Below the pieces are notes generated by a model. It was not told the DNA's origin. It saw nothing but the letters and a program-made list of their open reading frames with translations, and searched no databases. The position numbers and the translations under genes were made by a program. DNA of 22,293 nt from JBGTNQ01 sp038212375 (GTDB lineage Bacteria > Patescibacteriota > Minisyncoccia > Phycocordibacterales > Zambryskibacteraceae), in assembly GCA_038212375.1 (NCBI GenBank), contig JBBQUO010000013.1, positions 1-22,293 of the forward strand, in the 5' to 3' direction. Below are positions 12,591 through 20,812 of the stretch, piece by piece (the stretch's first letter is position 1; each line of letters starts with the position of its first letter).

Positions 12591-13793
12591 CTATCCGGCT
12601 GATGCCATGTTGTAAATAGGCAAAAGCACTGAAGCAAGGAGAGTTCCTACTCCAAGGCCCAGAAGCACGATCATGACAGGCTCGATAAGACCTACGAGAG
12701 TATCTACTGCATTCATCACCTCTCTCTGGTAAAAGCGCGCCATAGTACTCAGAATGTTACCAAGCTCCCCTGTCTCCTCCCCTACTTTGATCATTTGGAC
12801 AAGAATTCCTGGAATTTCTTCGTATTGCGAGAATGCATTTGAAAGCGAGCTGCCCCCCTTTACTGCGATCATACTTTCGTTGAGAATTTCTTTATAAATA
12901 TCACTACCTACGACACTCGAGGTGATTTCGAGTGCGCGAAGCATCGGGATACCAGAGGTAATCATCGTGTTCATGTTATCAGAAATCATTGAAAGGTAGA
13001 GCTTGCGGTACAGCTCTCCGACATAAGGAATAGAAAGCCTGAAGCTGTCGTAAGCATAGGCACCTTGCGGAGTACGAATATATCGAATGAGGAAAAAGAG
13101 TCCTACTACAAAACCCGCAGCAAGAAAGATACCGTAATGAACCAAGAAATCACTGATTGCAATAACAATTTTGGTGTAAATAGGTATATCTTGTCCCGAA
13201 TCAATAATAATGGCTGTAATCTTCGGAATAATGAACGTGAACATGAGAATCATCACACCAAAGAACACTGCGATTACAAAAGCCGGATAGATAAGCGCGT
13301 TTTTTGCTTTTGATACCACCTCGTAGTTTCGATCGAGATAATCAGCGAGATACTTAAAGATTTCATTAAGCTTCCCAGTCTCTTCACCAGACCTCACCAT
13401 GTTGACATAAAAATCTGAAAATACCTTTGGGTGCTTCGACAAAGCTTTTGAAATAGAACTTCCCCCTTGAAGGTCGTCGGCGATTTCAGTAAGCGCTTTG
13501 CGCAGTACAGGACTTTCAGCTTCAGCAGAAATGAGTTTGAAAATACGAAGTGCTGATACTTGGGCTTCAAATAGTGTTGCGAGCTGACGCGACAGAATCA
13601 CAATATCTTTATTTGATACTCTTGTACCGATAAAAAATCTTGCCTTAAGAGACTTATCTTCTACTGGATTAATCTTAGAGATAATAAGCCCTCGCTTTTG
13701 AATAGAATTGATCGCAACATCAATAGAGACAGCATCAATAGTGCCTTCTTTTTGTTCGCCGTTTTGATCAATTGCTTTATAGAGAAATATCAT
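12591..13793 (-). CDS. pilC: Type IV pilus inner-membrane platform protein
   Basis: 400 residues, normal for PilC/GspF. It forms the membrane platform on which PilB and PilT act. The start MIFLYKAIDQNGEQKEGTIDA fits the family N-terminus (Y.A.D..G....G.i.A). Two homologous T2SF domains are seen: the first with LSRQLATLFEAQVSALRIFKLI and YVNMVRSGEETGKL (about 80-200), the second with MISDNMNTMITSGIPMLRALEI and LVQMIKVGEETGEL (about 270-390). Hydrophobic segments lie at about 168-190, 218-235 and 365-390. It is 14 bp downstream of pilT, same operon. No terminator is seen after it, so read-through to the pilins is possible. Confidence 0.96.
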   Translation of the reverse strand: MIFLYKAIDQNGEQKEGTIDAVSIDVAINSIQKRGLIISKINPVEDKSLKARFFIGTRVSNKDIVILSRQLATLFEAQVSALRIFKLISAEAESPVLRKALTEIADDLQGGSSISKALSKHPKVFSDFYVNMVRSGEETGKLNEIFKYLADYLDRNYEVVSKAKNALIYPAFVIAVFFGVMILMFTFIIPKITAIIIDSGQDIPIYTKIVIAISDFLVHYGIFLAAGFVVGLFFLIRYIRTPQGAYAYDSFRLSIPYVGELYRKLYLSMISDNMNTMITSGIPMLRALEITSSVVGSDIYKEILNESMIAVKGGSSLSNAFSQYEEIPGILVQMIKVGEETGELGNILSTMARFYQREVMNAVDTLVGLIEPVMIVLLGLGVGTLLASVLLPIYNMASAG

Positions 13794-13807
13794 GGCAAAA
13801 TTTTATA

Positions 13808-14866
13808 TTACAACATTTTTTCAAGCGTCTTAGGATTGGTGGAAAAGAGATAGGCATTCTCGACGGTAATTTCACCCTTTTGTACAAGTGTTGCGAGAGA
13901 GCGATTGAGGTCGATCATCCCATCACCACTCGATGTTTCGATAACCGCATTCACTTCGTGAGTCCTACGCTCACGGATAAGGTTTGAAATTGCATTGTTA
14001 TTAATAAGAAGCTCATATGCAGGAATAAGCCCTCCTGATATGCGAGGTATGAGACGCTGGGAAAAGATACCTGCGAGAGATCCGGCGAGCTGAATGCGGA
14101 TCTGTGACTGCTGGTCTGCGGGAAACGCATCAATAATACGATCTATAGTTTGAGCTGCGGTGTTGGTATGCAGTGTTGAAAAGACCAGGTGACCCGTTTC
14201 TGCTGCAGTAACTGCAGTAGCAACAGTATCTGGATCGCGCATTTCTCCGATCATCACTACATCCACATCTTGCCTGAAGACACTCCAAAGTGCTGAATGG
14301 AAGTCTGCGGTATCGATACGTACTTCACGCTGATCGATAATTGCCTTTTTAGGTTCAAAAAGGTATTCGATCGGATCTTCAATGGTCACAATATGCTCGA
14401 GACGCTCCAAGTTAATCATCTCGATCATTGTCGCAAGAGTTGTGGACTTCCCTTGTCCAGCAGGACCTACCGTAAGGAAGAATCCTTGTTGTTTCTTGGT
14501 AAAGGTTTCGAGAATTGGAGGAAGGTTGAGATCCTCTAATGTGCGAATCTGTTTTGGAATAAGGCGTAGTGCAATAGATATCTTGCCAAGGTGATAGAAC
14601 GCATTTCCACGAAATCGTGCAGAAGAATGTGCGAAAGAAAAGTCTATTTCCTTTGTCTCGAGAAAACTTTTTTTCATATCTGGCGGAAGGAGTGCGCTGA
14701 GCATGCCGTCGAGATCGTCGGTAGTAAGTGGCTTCTCTTTCATAAGCGGAATGAGAAAGCTTGCTACTCGGATAAATGGCACTCTTCCTTCAGAAAGATG
14801 AAGATCAGATCCATTTTCTGAAATAACAACCTCAACAAGACGATTTAATAATTGTGTTCGGTCCAT
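13808..14866 (-). CDS. pilT: Pilus retraction ATPase
   Basis: 352 residues, the usual size of PilT. A hexameric cytoplasmic ATPase that depolymerises the pilus. Seen in order: a PAS-like N-terminal domain with DLHLSEG and FRGNAFYHLG, Walker A GPAGQGKS (134-141, Lys140), Asp box around TIEDPIEYLF, Walker B VDVVMIGEMRD (about 202-211), His box TGHLVFSTLHT (224-234), and a C-terminal NNAISNLIRE close to the AIRNLIRE motif specific to PilT rather than PilB. Walker A has Ala-Gln (GPAGQGKS) where most have Thr-Gly (GPTGSGKS). It lies 2 bp after the response-regulator gene. Confidence 0.96.
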   Translation of the reverse strand: MDRTQLLNRLVEVVISENGSDLHLSEGRVPFIRVASFLIPLMKEKPLTTDDLDGMLSALLPPDMKKSFLETKEIDFSFAHSSARFRGNAFYHLGKISIALRLIPKQIRTLEDLNLPPILETFTKKQQGFFLTVGPAGQGKSTTLATMIEMINLERLEHIVTIEDPIEYLFEPKKAIIDQREVRIDTADFHSALWSVFRQDVDVVMIGEMRDPDTVATAVTAAETGHLVFSTLHTNTAAQTIDRIIDAFPADQQSQIRIQLAGSLAGIFSQRLIPRISGGLIPAYELLINNNAISNLIRERRTHEVNAVIETSSGDGMIDLNRSLATLVQKGEITVENAYLFSTNPKTLEKML

Positions 14867-14868
14867 AG

Positions 14869-15261
14869 TTATATATTATGCTCTTGTAAAATACGCACTA
14901 CTTCGCCGACCACCTCTGAGGGGATGGATGTTGCTTTTACAATATACCCTGCGATATTAAAACTTTTTGCTTTTTCGATTTTTGCTGGGTCACTTTCATT
15001 CGTGAGCATAATAACCATTGAACGAGGTGAGAGATTTTCTTTTCTGATGGTCTCAAGAAGCTCGAGACCATCCATTGTCGGCATAATGACGTCGAGAATA
15101 ATTGCGTCAGGAGAATCACCAGCACGAAGCTTGGTGAGAGCTTCCGTAGAACCTACCGCAACTTTCGCGTCATGACCAAGTGTTTTAAACTTCATCGCGT
15201 ACATATCGAGAAGAAACTTATCATCATCTACTATTAGTACTGAATATTTTTTTTCATTCAT
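14869..15261 (-). CDS. Single-domain response regulator (CheY/PilG-like)
   Basis: 130 residues, one receiver domain and no output domain. Key residues are all present: acidic pocket Asp12/Asp13, phosphoacceptor Asp57 (AIILDVIMPTMDG), switch Thr87 (VIMLTNE) and Lys109 (GYIVKAT). It is flanked by pilB (34 bp upstream) and pilT (2 bp downstream), so it most likely controls the pilus motor by protein contact, as PilG/PilH do in the Pil-Chp system. No histidine kinase is in the window. Lys109 is followed by Ala-Thr instead of the usual Pro, a common change in CPR receivers as far as I recall. Confidence 0.94.
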   Translation of the reverse strand: MNEKKYSVLIVDDDKFLLDMYAMKFKTLGHDAKVAVGSTEALTKLRAGDSPDAIILDVIMPTMDGLELLETIRKENLSPRSMVIMLTNESDPAKIEKAKSFNIAGYIVKATSIPSEVVGEVVRILQEHNI

Positions 15262-15295
15262 ACCAAAATTATATCATGTAGTTACGATCGAATGC

Positions 15296-17083
15296 CTACA
15301 AAGTCCCCACTTCTTCAAACGGAATCATTTGTTTGAATGCCTTAAGGATCGCATCTTCTTTCATCGAAAGCATTCCCTTTTCGCGAGCAACTTTTCCGAG
15401 CTCTATTTCGGTGCCACCACGAAGAACAATTTCTTCAATTTCTTTATCGATCTCGAGTACTTCCATCACTGCATACCTTCCCCTTGTTCCATTCGGACAG
15501 TCTTCCGTAGGAGAAATTTCATAAACAGTATCTCCAAACGGAACTTCTTTTTTATACAGTTCAGGTAAATCTGAAAATTGTTTTTCGATCATTACCTTGA
15601 TAGACCCATCGACAGGAATAGGCTTTCCTGCTCCTGGACAAAATGCACGGACGAGACGCTGTGCAATGGCAAGGACAAGTGTTGGAGCAATAAGATACGG
15701 ATCAACCCCCATATCAATAAGGCGCGGAATAACTCCCACAGCATTATTCGTGTGAATTGTAGAAAACACGAGGTGCCCTGTAAGTGCAGCTTGAATAGCG
15801 AGCTGAGCAGTTTCTTTGTCTCGAATCTCTCCTACCATAATGATGTCTGGGTCCTGACGAAGCGTCGTTCTGAGTCCTGTTGCAAATGTGTATCCAATTT
15901 CTGGACGCACCTGAGACTGTGAAACTCCATCGATGTTGTACTCAATAGGATCTTCGAGTGAAAGTACATTTTTGTGATCACGATCTACTTCGTTGAGCAT
16001 TGAGTAGAGTGTGGTCGACTTTCCTGATCCGGTTGGACCTGAAATAAGAATAAGACCGTAGGGACGGTTGAGTGCTCGACGAATACTATCGACATTACGC
16101 TTTGTGAGACCAAGTTCATCGAGCTTCTTTACTCCTTTCTCTTGGTCAAGAATACGCATTACCACCTTTTCTCCGTAGTACGTGGGAAATGTGGAGACAC
16201 GAAAATCTACTTTTCTATCCCCTATCTTTGCACTAAAGCGACCATCTTGAGGTTTTCGCTTTTCGTCGAGACGCATGTTCGAAAGAATCTTGATACGAGC
16301 AACAACAGCTGAATGGATTTTTATTGGCAACACAAGAGATGTGTTCATTGTACCGTCAACACGAAAGCGGACACGGACGTTATCTCTCATGCGTTCGATA
16401 TGAATATCAGATGCATTTCCATCCGTAGCATAGCGAAGAATTGTTGCTACGATTTTTGTTACTGGGGCATCTTCGATAATCTTAGTTCCATCCTTGGCAT
16501 CTTTAAGATCAGGAAGTCCTGAAACATCGATTTCGTTTGCTGCTGCAGAATTTTCTTCTTCTTCTGGACTCTCTCCCCCTTCCGGACGTTCTTCTGCTTC
16601 TTTCTTTTTACCATCAAGTTCTGTTTCGAGTTCTGAAAGAGCTTTGGTCACTTCACCAGAAAACCCTTTGTACATACCGAGCACAAGTGCAAAATCCTGC
16701 TCACTAATAAGGTATATTTTAAATGGCATCCCGATTCTCGATGAAATAAAATTCAGTGCATCACGTGCTTCAATGTTATCGGGGTCAACAATACCAACTT
16801 CGAGAACCCCATCTTTGACACCGATCGGGACAAATCGATAATGTCCCGCTGACTCCTCGGGGATAAATTCGAGGATTTTACTACTGATGTCTTTATTTCC
16901 TATCGATCGTGTTGGTATTTCGAGAAATTCACTTTTGTAATGCATGATGTCGTCCTGACTTACGCCACGACGAATGAGTACTTGATCAATGCTCAGATTC
17001 TCATTTTCTGATTCATCCAAAATTGCCGGAATATCTTCCAGATTAATGATTTTCTTTTCTGCTAGAACTTCAAGTATGCTCAT
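15296..17083 (-). CDS. pilB: Pilus extension ATPase
   Basis: 595 residues. Drives pilus assembly. An N-terminal MshEN-like domain (1-140, with IDQVLIRRGVSQDDI and VPIGVKDGVLEVGIVDP) is followed by a Glu/Pro-rich linker (about 155-185), the N2 domain with ASDIHIE (224-230), Walker A GPTGSGKS (349-356), Asp box LSLEDPIEY, Walker B IIMVGEIRD and His box TGHLVFSTIHT. The usual tetra-Cys zinc site is reduced: FCPGAGK (Cys482) and DCPNGTRGR (Cys529) keep one Cys per pair. The MshEN domain binds cyclic di-GMP in some relatives; I cannot judge from sequence whether it does here. A perfect TATAAT lies 10 bp before the start, so the message may be nearly leaderless. Confidence 0.97.
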   Translation of the reverse strand: MSILEVLAEKKIINLEDIPAILDESENENLSIDQVLIRRGVSQDDIMHYKSEFLEIPTRSIGNKDISSKILEFIPEESAGHYRFVPIGVKDGVLEVGIVDPDNIEARDALNFISSRIGMPFKIYLISEQDFALVLGMYKGFSGEVTKALSELETELDGKKKEAEERPEGGESPEEEENSAAANEIDVSGLPDLKDAKDGTKIIEDAPVTKIVATILRYATDGNASDIHIERMRDNVRVRFRVDGTMNTSLVLPIKIHSAVVARIKILSNMRLDEKRKPQDGRFSAKIGDRKVDFRVSTFPTYYGEKVVMRILDQEKGVKKLDELGLTKRNVDSIRRALNRPYGLILISGPTGSGKSTTLYSMLNEVDRDHKNVLSLEDPIEYNIDGVSQSQVRPEIGYTFATGLRTTLRQDPDIIMVGEIRDKETAQLAIQAALTGHLVFSTIHTNNAVGVIPRLIDMGVDPYLIAPTLVLAIAQRLVRAFCPGAGKPIPVDGSIKVMIEKQFSDLPELYKKEVPFGDTVYEISPTEDCPNGTRGRYAVMEVLEIDKEIEEIVLRGGTEIELGKVAREKGMLSMKEDAILKAFKQMIPFEEVGTL

Positions 17084-17092
17084 TCAATAAAA

Positions 17093-17126
17093 ATTATAAA
17101 TTCAGAATAATGATATATTCATTATT
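17093..17126 (-). promoter_or_regulatory. Possible pilB promoter with inverted repeat
   Basis: A TATAAT box (minus, 17098-17093) lies 10 bp before the pilB ATG with no good -35. Just upstream is an 8-bp inverted repeat AATAATGA/TCATTATT (17106-17113 and 17119-17126, 5-base gap) where the -35 should be; it could be an operator or a weak hairpin between pilP-like and pilB. Confidence 0.3.
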
Positions 17127-17175
17127 TCACAGTTTTACTATTTAGAAAGGAGAAACAAAACGTGATAAGGAAATA

Positions 17176-17487
17176 TTATCGAATCTTATCGAAAGGATTT
17201 GGTCTTCCTTGTGGCTCTGATGGAAGGGTGATGGAGTAATCTGTGAGATTAATGAAAGCTTGGTTTTTGAAAAGTGAATCATCTAATGTTACCGCCTGGA
17301 GCTGACTGAGGAGATCAACAAGATCTTGACCTTCTGATTGTGCTGCTACTGGATTTCCAAATTGATCAAGGACGGAAACTGGAGTAGTTTTATGAAAGAC
17401 AAAAAAGTATATTGCCATAGACAGAAATGCAACCGAGACTGCAATAATGATGATTTTCTTTATAGGGCTGTTTTGTTCTGATTGCAT
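17176..17487 (-). CDS. Small single-TM pilus protein, PilP-like
   Basis: 103 residues from ATG 17487 (MQSEQNSPIKKIIIIAVSVAFL); a longer frame to 17535 would overlap pilO. One membrane helix at about 10-30 and then a short periplasmic tail. The C-terminus SEPQGRPNPFDKIR contains the GR.NPF motif that in PilP-type proteins lies next to the region contacting PilN/PilO. It follows the pilO-like gene by 7 bp and precedes pilB by 92 bp, the position of pilP in T4P clusters. It is much shorter than proteobacterial PilP (about 170) and lacks its beta-domain and lipobox. The function is inferred from position and this motif only. Confidence 0.7.
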   Translation of the reverse strand: MQSEQNSPIKKIIIIAVSVAFLSMAIYFFVFHKTTPVSVLDQFGNPVAAQSEGQDLVDLLSQLQAVTLDDSLFKNQAFINLTDYSITLPSEPQGRPNPFDKIR

Positions 17488-17494
17488 AGCGTTA

Positions 17495-18055
17495 TTAGTT
17501 GAGTGAATATGTCTGAATAGACACTTGGTAGTCATAAATACCCGACACTACATCGTCTGACGGAACCTGGAACGACACAGACTGAACGTCTATAACTTGG
17601 AGACTTTTCTCGAGATTTTTTAGGTATGAAACAAGGTTTGGATACGTTGAAGAGAACTTAAATAAAATAAGTGTTGCGTGGAAAGGCTTCTTTTGAGCCG
17701 CCGCAGTGCCACCAATATTTTGAGAATTGTCGACAATCTGTTGAGTTGTCGTAATCCCTTTAATAACGATACCGTACTGACCTGCAAGACTATTAATATC
17801 GGAAATGAGCTTAACGGTATTGACGGTTTCTGGTACGAGACGCTCAATTCTCGAAAGATCGTCCTTCGAAAAGTTGTTATACGTAGTAAGAAGCTGATCT
17901 CGCTTTAATTTCAGTTCATCTGCTTTTGCAAGTGCGTTAGTATATTCATCTTGTTGTTCCATGAGAGATTGCACCTGCGCGTAGCGCGGTGATATGTGGA
18001 GGTAGAAGAGCCCCACAGAAATCAAGATAAGTACAATTGGCATTAAGCTTTTCAT
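17495..18055 (-). CDS. pilO: Pilus alignment protein, PilO-like
   Basis: 186 residues: an N-terminal membrane helix (MKSLMPIVLILISVGLFYLH), a coiled-coil stretch (about 25-60, YAQVQSLMEQQDEYTNALAK), then LVPETVNTVKLISDINSLAGQYGIVI, the conserved opening of the PilO ferredoxin-like domain (lP......l...i...a...gi.i). The remaining part has the beta-strand pattern of that domain (HATLILFKFSSTYPNLVSYLKNLEKSLQVIDVQSVSF). It would dimerise with PilN and link PilM to the periplasm. It begins 2 bp after the stop of the pilN-like gene. The domain order and gene order make the call firm in spite of low sequence conservation in this family. Confidence 0.87.
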   Translation of the reverse strand: MKSLMPIVLILISVGLFYLHISPRYAQVQSLMEQQDEYTNALAKADELKLKRDQLLTTYNNFSKDDLSRIERLVPETVNTVKLISDINSLAGQYGIVIKGITTTQQIVDNSQNIGGTAAAQKKPFHATLILFKFSSTYPNLVSYLKNLEKSLQVIDVQSVSFQVPSDDVVSGIYDYQVSIQTYSLN

Positions 18056-18057
18056 GA

Positions 18058-18744
18058 TTAGTGTGTGGATTTACTACTGGTTGCGACTTTAGTAGATGAA
18101 GTTCCAACCACAGCGGCATCAGTTTGAGTTTGAACTGGAGCTGCAGAAGAGGTATTCATAGAATTATTAGAGGAGAGATTCTGGACGTAAGAAATAACTT
18201 TTGAATCAAGACCTGTTTTAAAAGAGAATGTGACATTACCTTTTTCGTCGAGATCAAGATTTGAGAATTGCGGATTGAGAAATTGTGGATTATCTGCAAA
18301 AATCTTTGCCTGAAGAGCTACTGCTGCGTAGGTACGAGCTTGTCCCTTCATGCTGATAATCAAACCCTTTTCATTTGAAATAATTGAAAAGCTGGTAAAG
18401 CGAATGTTTTGTAACGTAAGTGACTGGAGGAAGGTAAAAAACGAAGAAAGTGTAACGTGGTTTTTTACAATCGTATTTGCTGCTAACAAACGCTTGTCTG
18501 ACTGTGTTAGTTGATTAATAACATCAGGCTCAAGGGCAAGTCGAGCGGTATTGAGATCGTCGTGCATTTTACTAATACGATTTTCTAAAAACTTGTCGTA
18601 CGCAAATACTCCAACAGAAGAAATGAGTGCTATTACAAAAATTGTGTTCGCGATAAACGGAAAGAGTCCGCCAGAACGAGACAAAGCTCCACCTACAAGT
18701 GGTTTTTTTGGGATGAATGAAGATTGAAGTTGTGTATCTGCCAT
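18058..18744 (-). CDS. pilN: Pilus alignment protein, PilN-like
   Basis: 228 residues. A basic, Pro-rich cytoplasmic N-terminus (1-26), where PilN normally binds PilM, is followed by one membrane helix (about 30-50), a helical region, and a periplasmic domain (about 95-180) with SFFTFLQSLTLQNIRFTSFS and ISMKGQARTYAAVALQAKIF, matching the PilN pattern (l.....P..v.l......g..l.l.G.a.s...l..f...L). The tail from 190 is Ser/Thr/Ala-rich and low in complexity. The short INLLP motif of typical PilN is not seen; the N-terminal SFIPKKP may take its place. It lies 89 bp after pilM with a TATAAT box between them. Confidence 0.82.
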   Translation of the reverse strand: MADTQLQSSFIPKKPLVGGALSRSGGLFPFIANTIFVIALISSVGVFAYDKFLENRISKMHDDLNTARLALEPDVINQLTQSDKRLLAANTIVKNHVTLSSFFTFLQSLTLQNIRFTSFSIISNEKGLIISMKGQARTYAAVALQAKIFADNPQFLNPQFSNLDLDEKGNVTFSFKTGLDSKVISYVQNLSSNNSMNTSSAAPVQTQTDAAVVGTSSTKVATSSKSTH

Positions 18745-18780
18745 GGAAGGATACTTATGCTTTCATACTTATGTACTGAA

Positions 18781-18786
18781 ATTATA
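18781..18786 (-). promoter_or_regulatory. Possible internal promoter before pilN
   Basis: A perfect TATAAT -10 box on the minus strand in the 89-bp gap between pilM and the pilN-like gene, about 36 bp before the ATG at 18744. No -35 element is recognisable 16-18 bp upstream (GGAGTA region), so this may be a weak or chance site. Confidence 0.3.
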
Positions 18787-18833
18787 CTACAAAAAGAAAT
18801 TCATACTCCTTTTTAATCCACAGTTTGAAATAC

Positions 18834-19976
18834 TTATTCAAGTTCTTGTAACTTTCGAAGTGCGACGCCGACTGCGACCGCGAACTCTGGACCTGTCTCA
18901 CGCAGAATTGGTTCGAGAAATGCTGGAGCATCAGTTTTTGCAAATGGGTTTCCTGCAACTACAGGAGTTTGGAAACTTGTTTGTGCAAGTTCGGCCAACC
19001 CTTTGAGAGCTGATCCTCCGCCGACGAGTACTATCTTCCCAATCGTTTTGTTATATTTTCTTTGATAATTGAGTACAACTTGATTTGCTTCAGAGAAAAT
19101 ATAATCAAGACTAAGATGAACTATATTACGAATGTCAGCTGTACCGCCAGACAAAATACCTGAACTTCTCTTGATCACTTCTGCTTGTGCAATAGGGATT
19201 CCCAAGGACTTTGAAACCATAAGCGTGATGTCTTGTGAACCTCGATTGATTGTGTGAGAAAGTCTGACGATTCCTCGCTCTACAATATAGAGCTTGGTCG
19301 AAGCTGCCCCCATATCAAAGATCATGACAGGAGTTTGATCTTCCTCGAGCACCGCACGCATCGTACTGAATATTTCGATTTCATAAAAACTCGAATCAAG
19401 TCCAGTTTTGCGAATAAGCTCTTGATAGCGAGTGAGCGTCTCATTGTGGATTGCCACAAGAAGCACATCGGTCTTTTTAATCTTTGGATGATCCTTGTCT
19501 TCTTTTTTTTCTTCATCTTGCTCTTCATGAGACATATCTGTTTCTTCTTTTGGGATAACTGACCAGTCGAGAGTCACTTCCGAAATAGGGACTGGAATAT
19601 ACTTGCGAGCTTCAAGCGGTATCATGACCTCAAGCTGATCGTAAGAAACGAGCGGCATCTCAATAAGCGACATGAGAGAAGATGCAAATGGAATAGCCAT
19701 TCCTGCTGAATTGGTAGTGAGGTTTACTTCTTTCTCGCTCATGAGATCTGTCATTGCCTCAATAAGTCTTTCGTTGGAAAGATTGGTCGCTTGACCGATC
19801 TCAACTCCACCGTACGGACCGAGCGCAAGCTCTCCGTACGTTTCGAGAACCGCCTTCTCCCCTTTTTTTCTGAGTTGAACAACCTTAATTGCAGAAGAAC
19901 CAATATCAACACCGATAACGCTGGTTGGCTTCTTCTTGAAAAGATTTTTGAACGGGTTTTTGAATGGATTATCCAT
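18834..19976 (-). CDS. pilM: Pilus assembly actin-like ATPase
   Basis: 380 residues. A cytoplasmic actin-fold protein that binds the PilN N-terminus and couples the motor to the alignment complex. Phosphate-1 motif VIGVDIGSSAIKVVQL (20-35), then IPFASSLMSLIEMP and MIPLEARKYIPVPISEVTLDW as in the family, phosphate-2 MIFDMGAASTKLYIVE, and the adenosine-binding end KIVLVGGGSALKGLAEL. Two oddities: a repeated NPFKNPFKNLFKKK at the N-terminus and a charged insert (about 143-168, Glu/Lys/Asp-rich) in the loop after LDWSV. First gene of the pil block, divergent from comF with 57 bp between the two starts. Confidence 0.95.
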   Translation of the reverse strand: MDNPFKNPFKNLFKKKPTSVIGVDIGSSAIKVVQLRKKGEKAVLETYGELALGPYGGVEIGQATNLSNERLIEAMTDLMSEKEVNLTTNSAGMAIPFASSLMSLIEMPLVSYDQLEVMIPLEARKYIPVPISEVTLDWSVIPKEETDMSHEEQDEEKKEDKDHPKIKKTDVLLVAIHNETLTRYQELIRKTGLDSSFYEIEIFSTMRAVLEEDQTPVMIFDMGAASTKLYIVERGIVRLSHTINRGSQDITLMVSKSLGIPIAQAEVIKRSSGILSGGTADIRNIVHLSLDYIFSEANQVVLNYQRKYNKTIGKIVLVGGGSALKGLAELAQTSFQTPVVAGNPFAKTDAPAFLEPILRETGPEFAVAVGVALRKLQELE

Positions 19977-20033
19977 AGGAAGTTACAAAGATTGTACCAT
20001 AGGAGAGTTTTTGTTTTGCTATACAATAATGTC
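19977..20033. promoter_or_regulatory. Divergent promoter region pilM / comF
   Basis: 57 bp between two divergent starts. Minus-strand TACAAT (19996-19991) lies 15 bp before pilM, and plus-strand TATACAAT (20020-20027) lies 6 bp before comF; both would give leaderless or nearly leaderless messages. No good -35 elements are seen. Confidence 0.35.
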
Positions 20034-20681
20034 ATGAAGAAATTTCTGAGAACTTTTCTCGAAATACTATTCCCGAGCAAACCTTCCATACAAAAGCTGG
20101 AAGCAGCTCTCAAGTCCAAAAGTGGTATCCACTTCTCACCATCTCCACAATCCCCCTTTCCATGGATACACCCGCTCTTTGCATACAAAGATAAAGCTGT
20201 GAGAGAGTTTATTTGGGAAATTAAATATACAGGCAACGAAATTCTTCTTGAGACTGCTGGCAGTATGCTTGCAGACGAAATTCTCTCCTACTTTGACGAA
20301 CATGGACTTTTTGTGAGAAAAGAGTGGTGTCTTATACCTATCCCTGCATCAAAAGTCCACCAAAAAGAAAAAGGCTTTAATCAAACGGAAGAACTTTGCA
20401 TACAAACACTCAAGCACCTTGATTCACAAACTATTATGTATATCCCCCATGCAATCAAAAAAACTCGCGAGACTAGCTCACAAGCAAGTGTGAAGGACAG
20501 GAGTATCCGGTTGAGAAACTTGATCGGAACTTTTACCGTAGACGATGCAAGCATGGTAAAAGGAAAGAATATTATCTTGATTGATGATGTGGCAACAACG
20601 GGAAGCACCTTTGTTGAAGCAAAGCGTGCTCTAAAAGAATCGGGAGCGAAAGAAGTGATTGCCTTTGCTGTAGCACATTAA
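20034..20681 (+). CDS. comF: ComF family phosphoribosyltransferase-like protein
   Basis: 215 residues from ATG 20034; the frame is open further upstream to 19791 but that part is antisense to pilM. Type I PRTase fold: HPLFAYKDKAVREFIWEIKYTG (family start of the core), LIPIPASKVHQKEKGFNQ (ComF GFNQ motif), KKTRETSSQASVKDRSIRLRN, and the PRPP loop IILIDDVATTGST (180-192) with the Asp-Asp pair. The N-terminal Cys4 zinc ribbon of classical ComF is absent; the first 45 residues contain no Cys. In naturally competent bacteria ComF acts in uptake of single-stranded DNA, with a T4P as the uptake device, so its place next to the pil block fits a DNA-uptake role, though this is inferred. Confidence 0.92.
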   Translation: MKKFLRTFLEILFPSKPSIQKLEAALKSKSGIHFSPSPQSPFPWIHPLFAYKDKAVREFIWEIKYTGNEILLETAGSMLADEILSYFDEHGLFVRKEWCLIPIPASKVHQKEKGFNQTEELCIQTLKHLDSQTIMYIPHAIKKTRETSSQASVKDRSIRLRNLIGTFTVDDASMVKGKNIILIDDVATTGSTFVEAKRALKESGAKEVIAFAVAH

Positions 20682-20723
20682 CTATAGATGGTGCATCTAA
20701 TCTATGATAAAGTTGCAAAACTT

Positions 20724-20812
20724 GGAGACGTGTCAGAGTGGTCTAACGTACCTCTTTGCTAAAGAGGCAGGGGCTTTAAACCCCCTCGAGGGTTCGAATC
20801 CCTCCGTCTCCG
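20724..20812 (+). tRNA. tRNA-Ser (anticodon GCT)
   Basis: Class II tRNA: acceptor GGAGACG/CGTCTCC, D-loop with GAGTGGT, anticodon stem CCTCT/AGAGG with loop TTGCTAA (GCT), long variable arm GGGGC...CCCC, T-stem GAGGG/CCCTC with loop TTCGAAT, discriminator G. CCA is not encoded (CAAA follows). The short D-stem is weakly paired. It lies 43 bp downstream of comF, same strand. Confidence 0.96.

Noticed and set aside
17148..17239. Plus-strand AAAGGAG followed by a GTG at 17162 and a 25-codon frame
   Set aside because: It has a textbook Shine-Dalgarno and spacing but lies antisense to the end of the pilP-like gene, the product resembles nothing, and other genes here do not rely on such sites. A chance match is more likely.
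19791..20033. N-terminal extension of comF
   Set aside because: It is antisense to the start of pilM, and the ComF-like sequence begins after ATG 20034.
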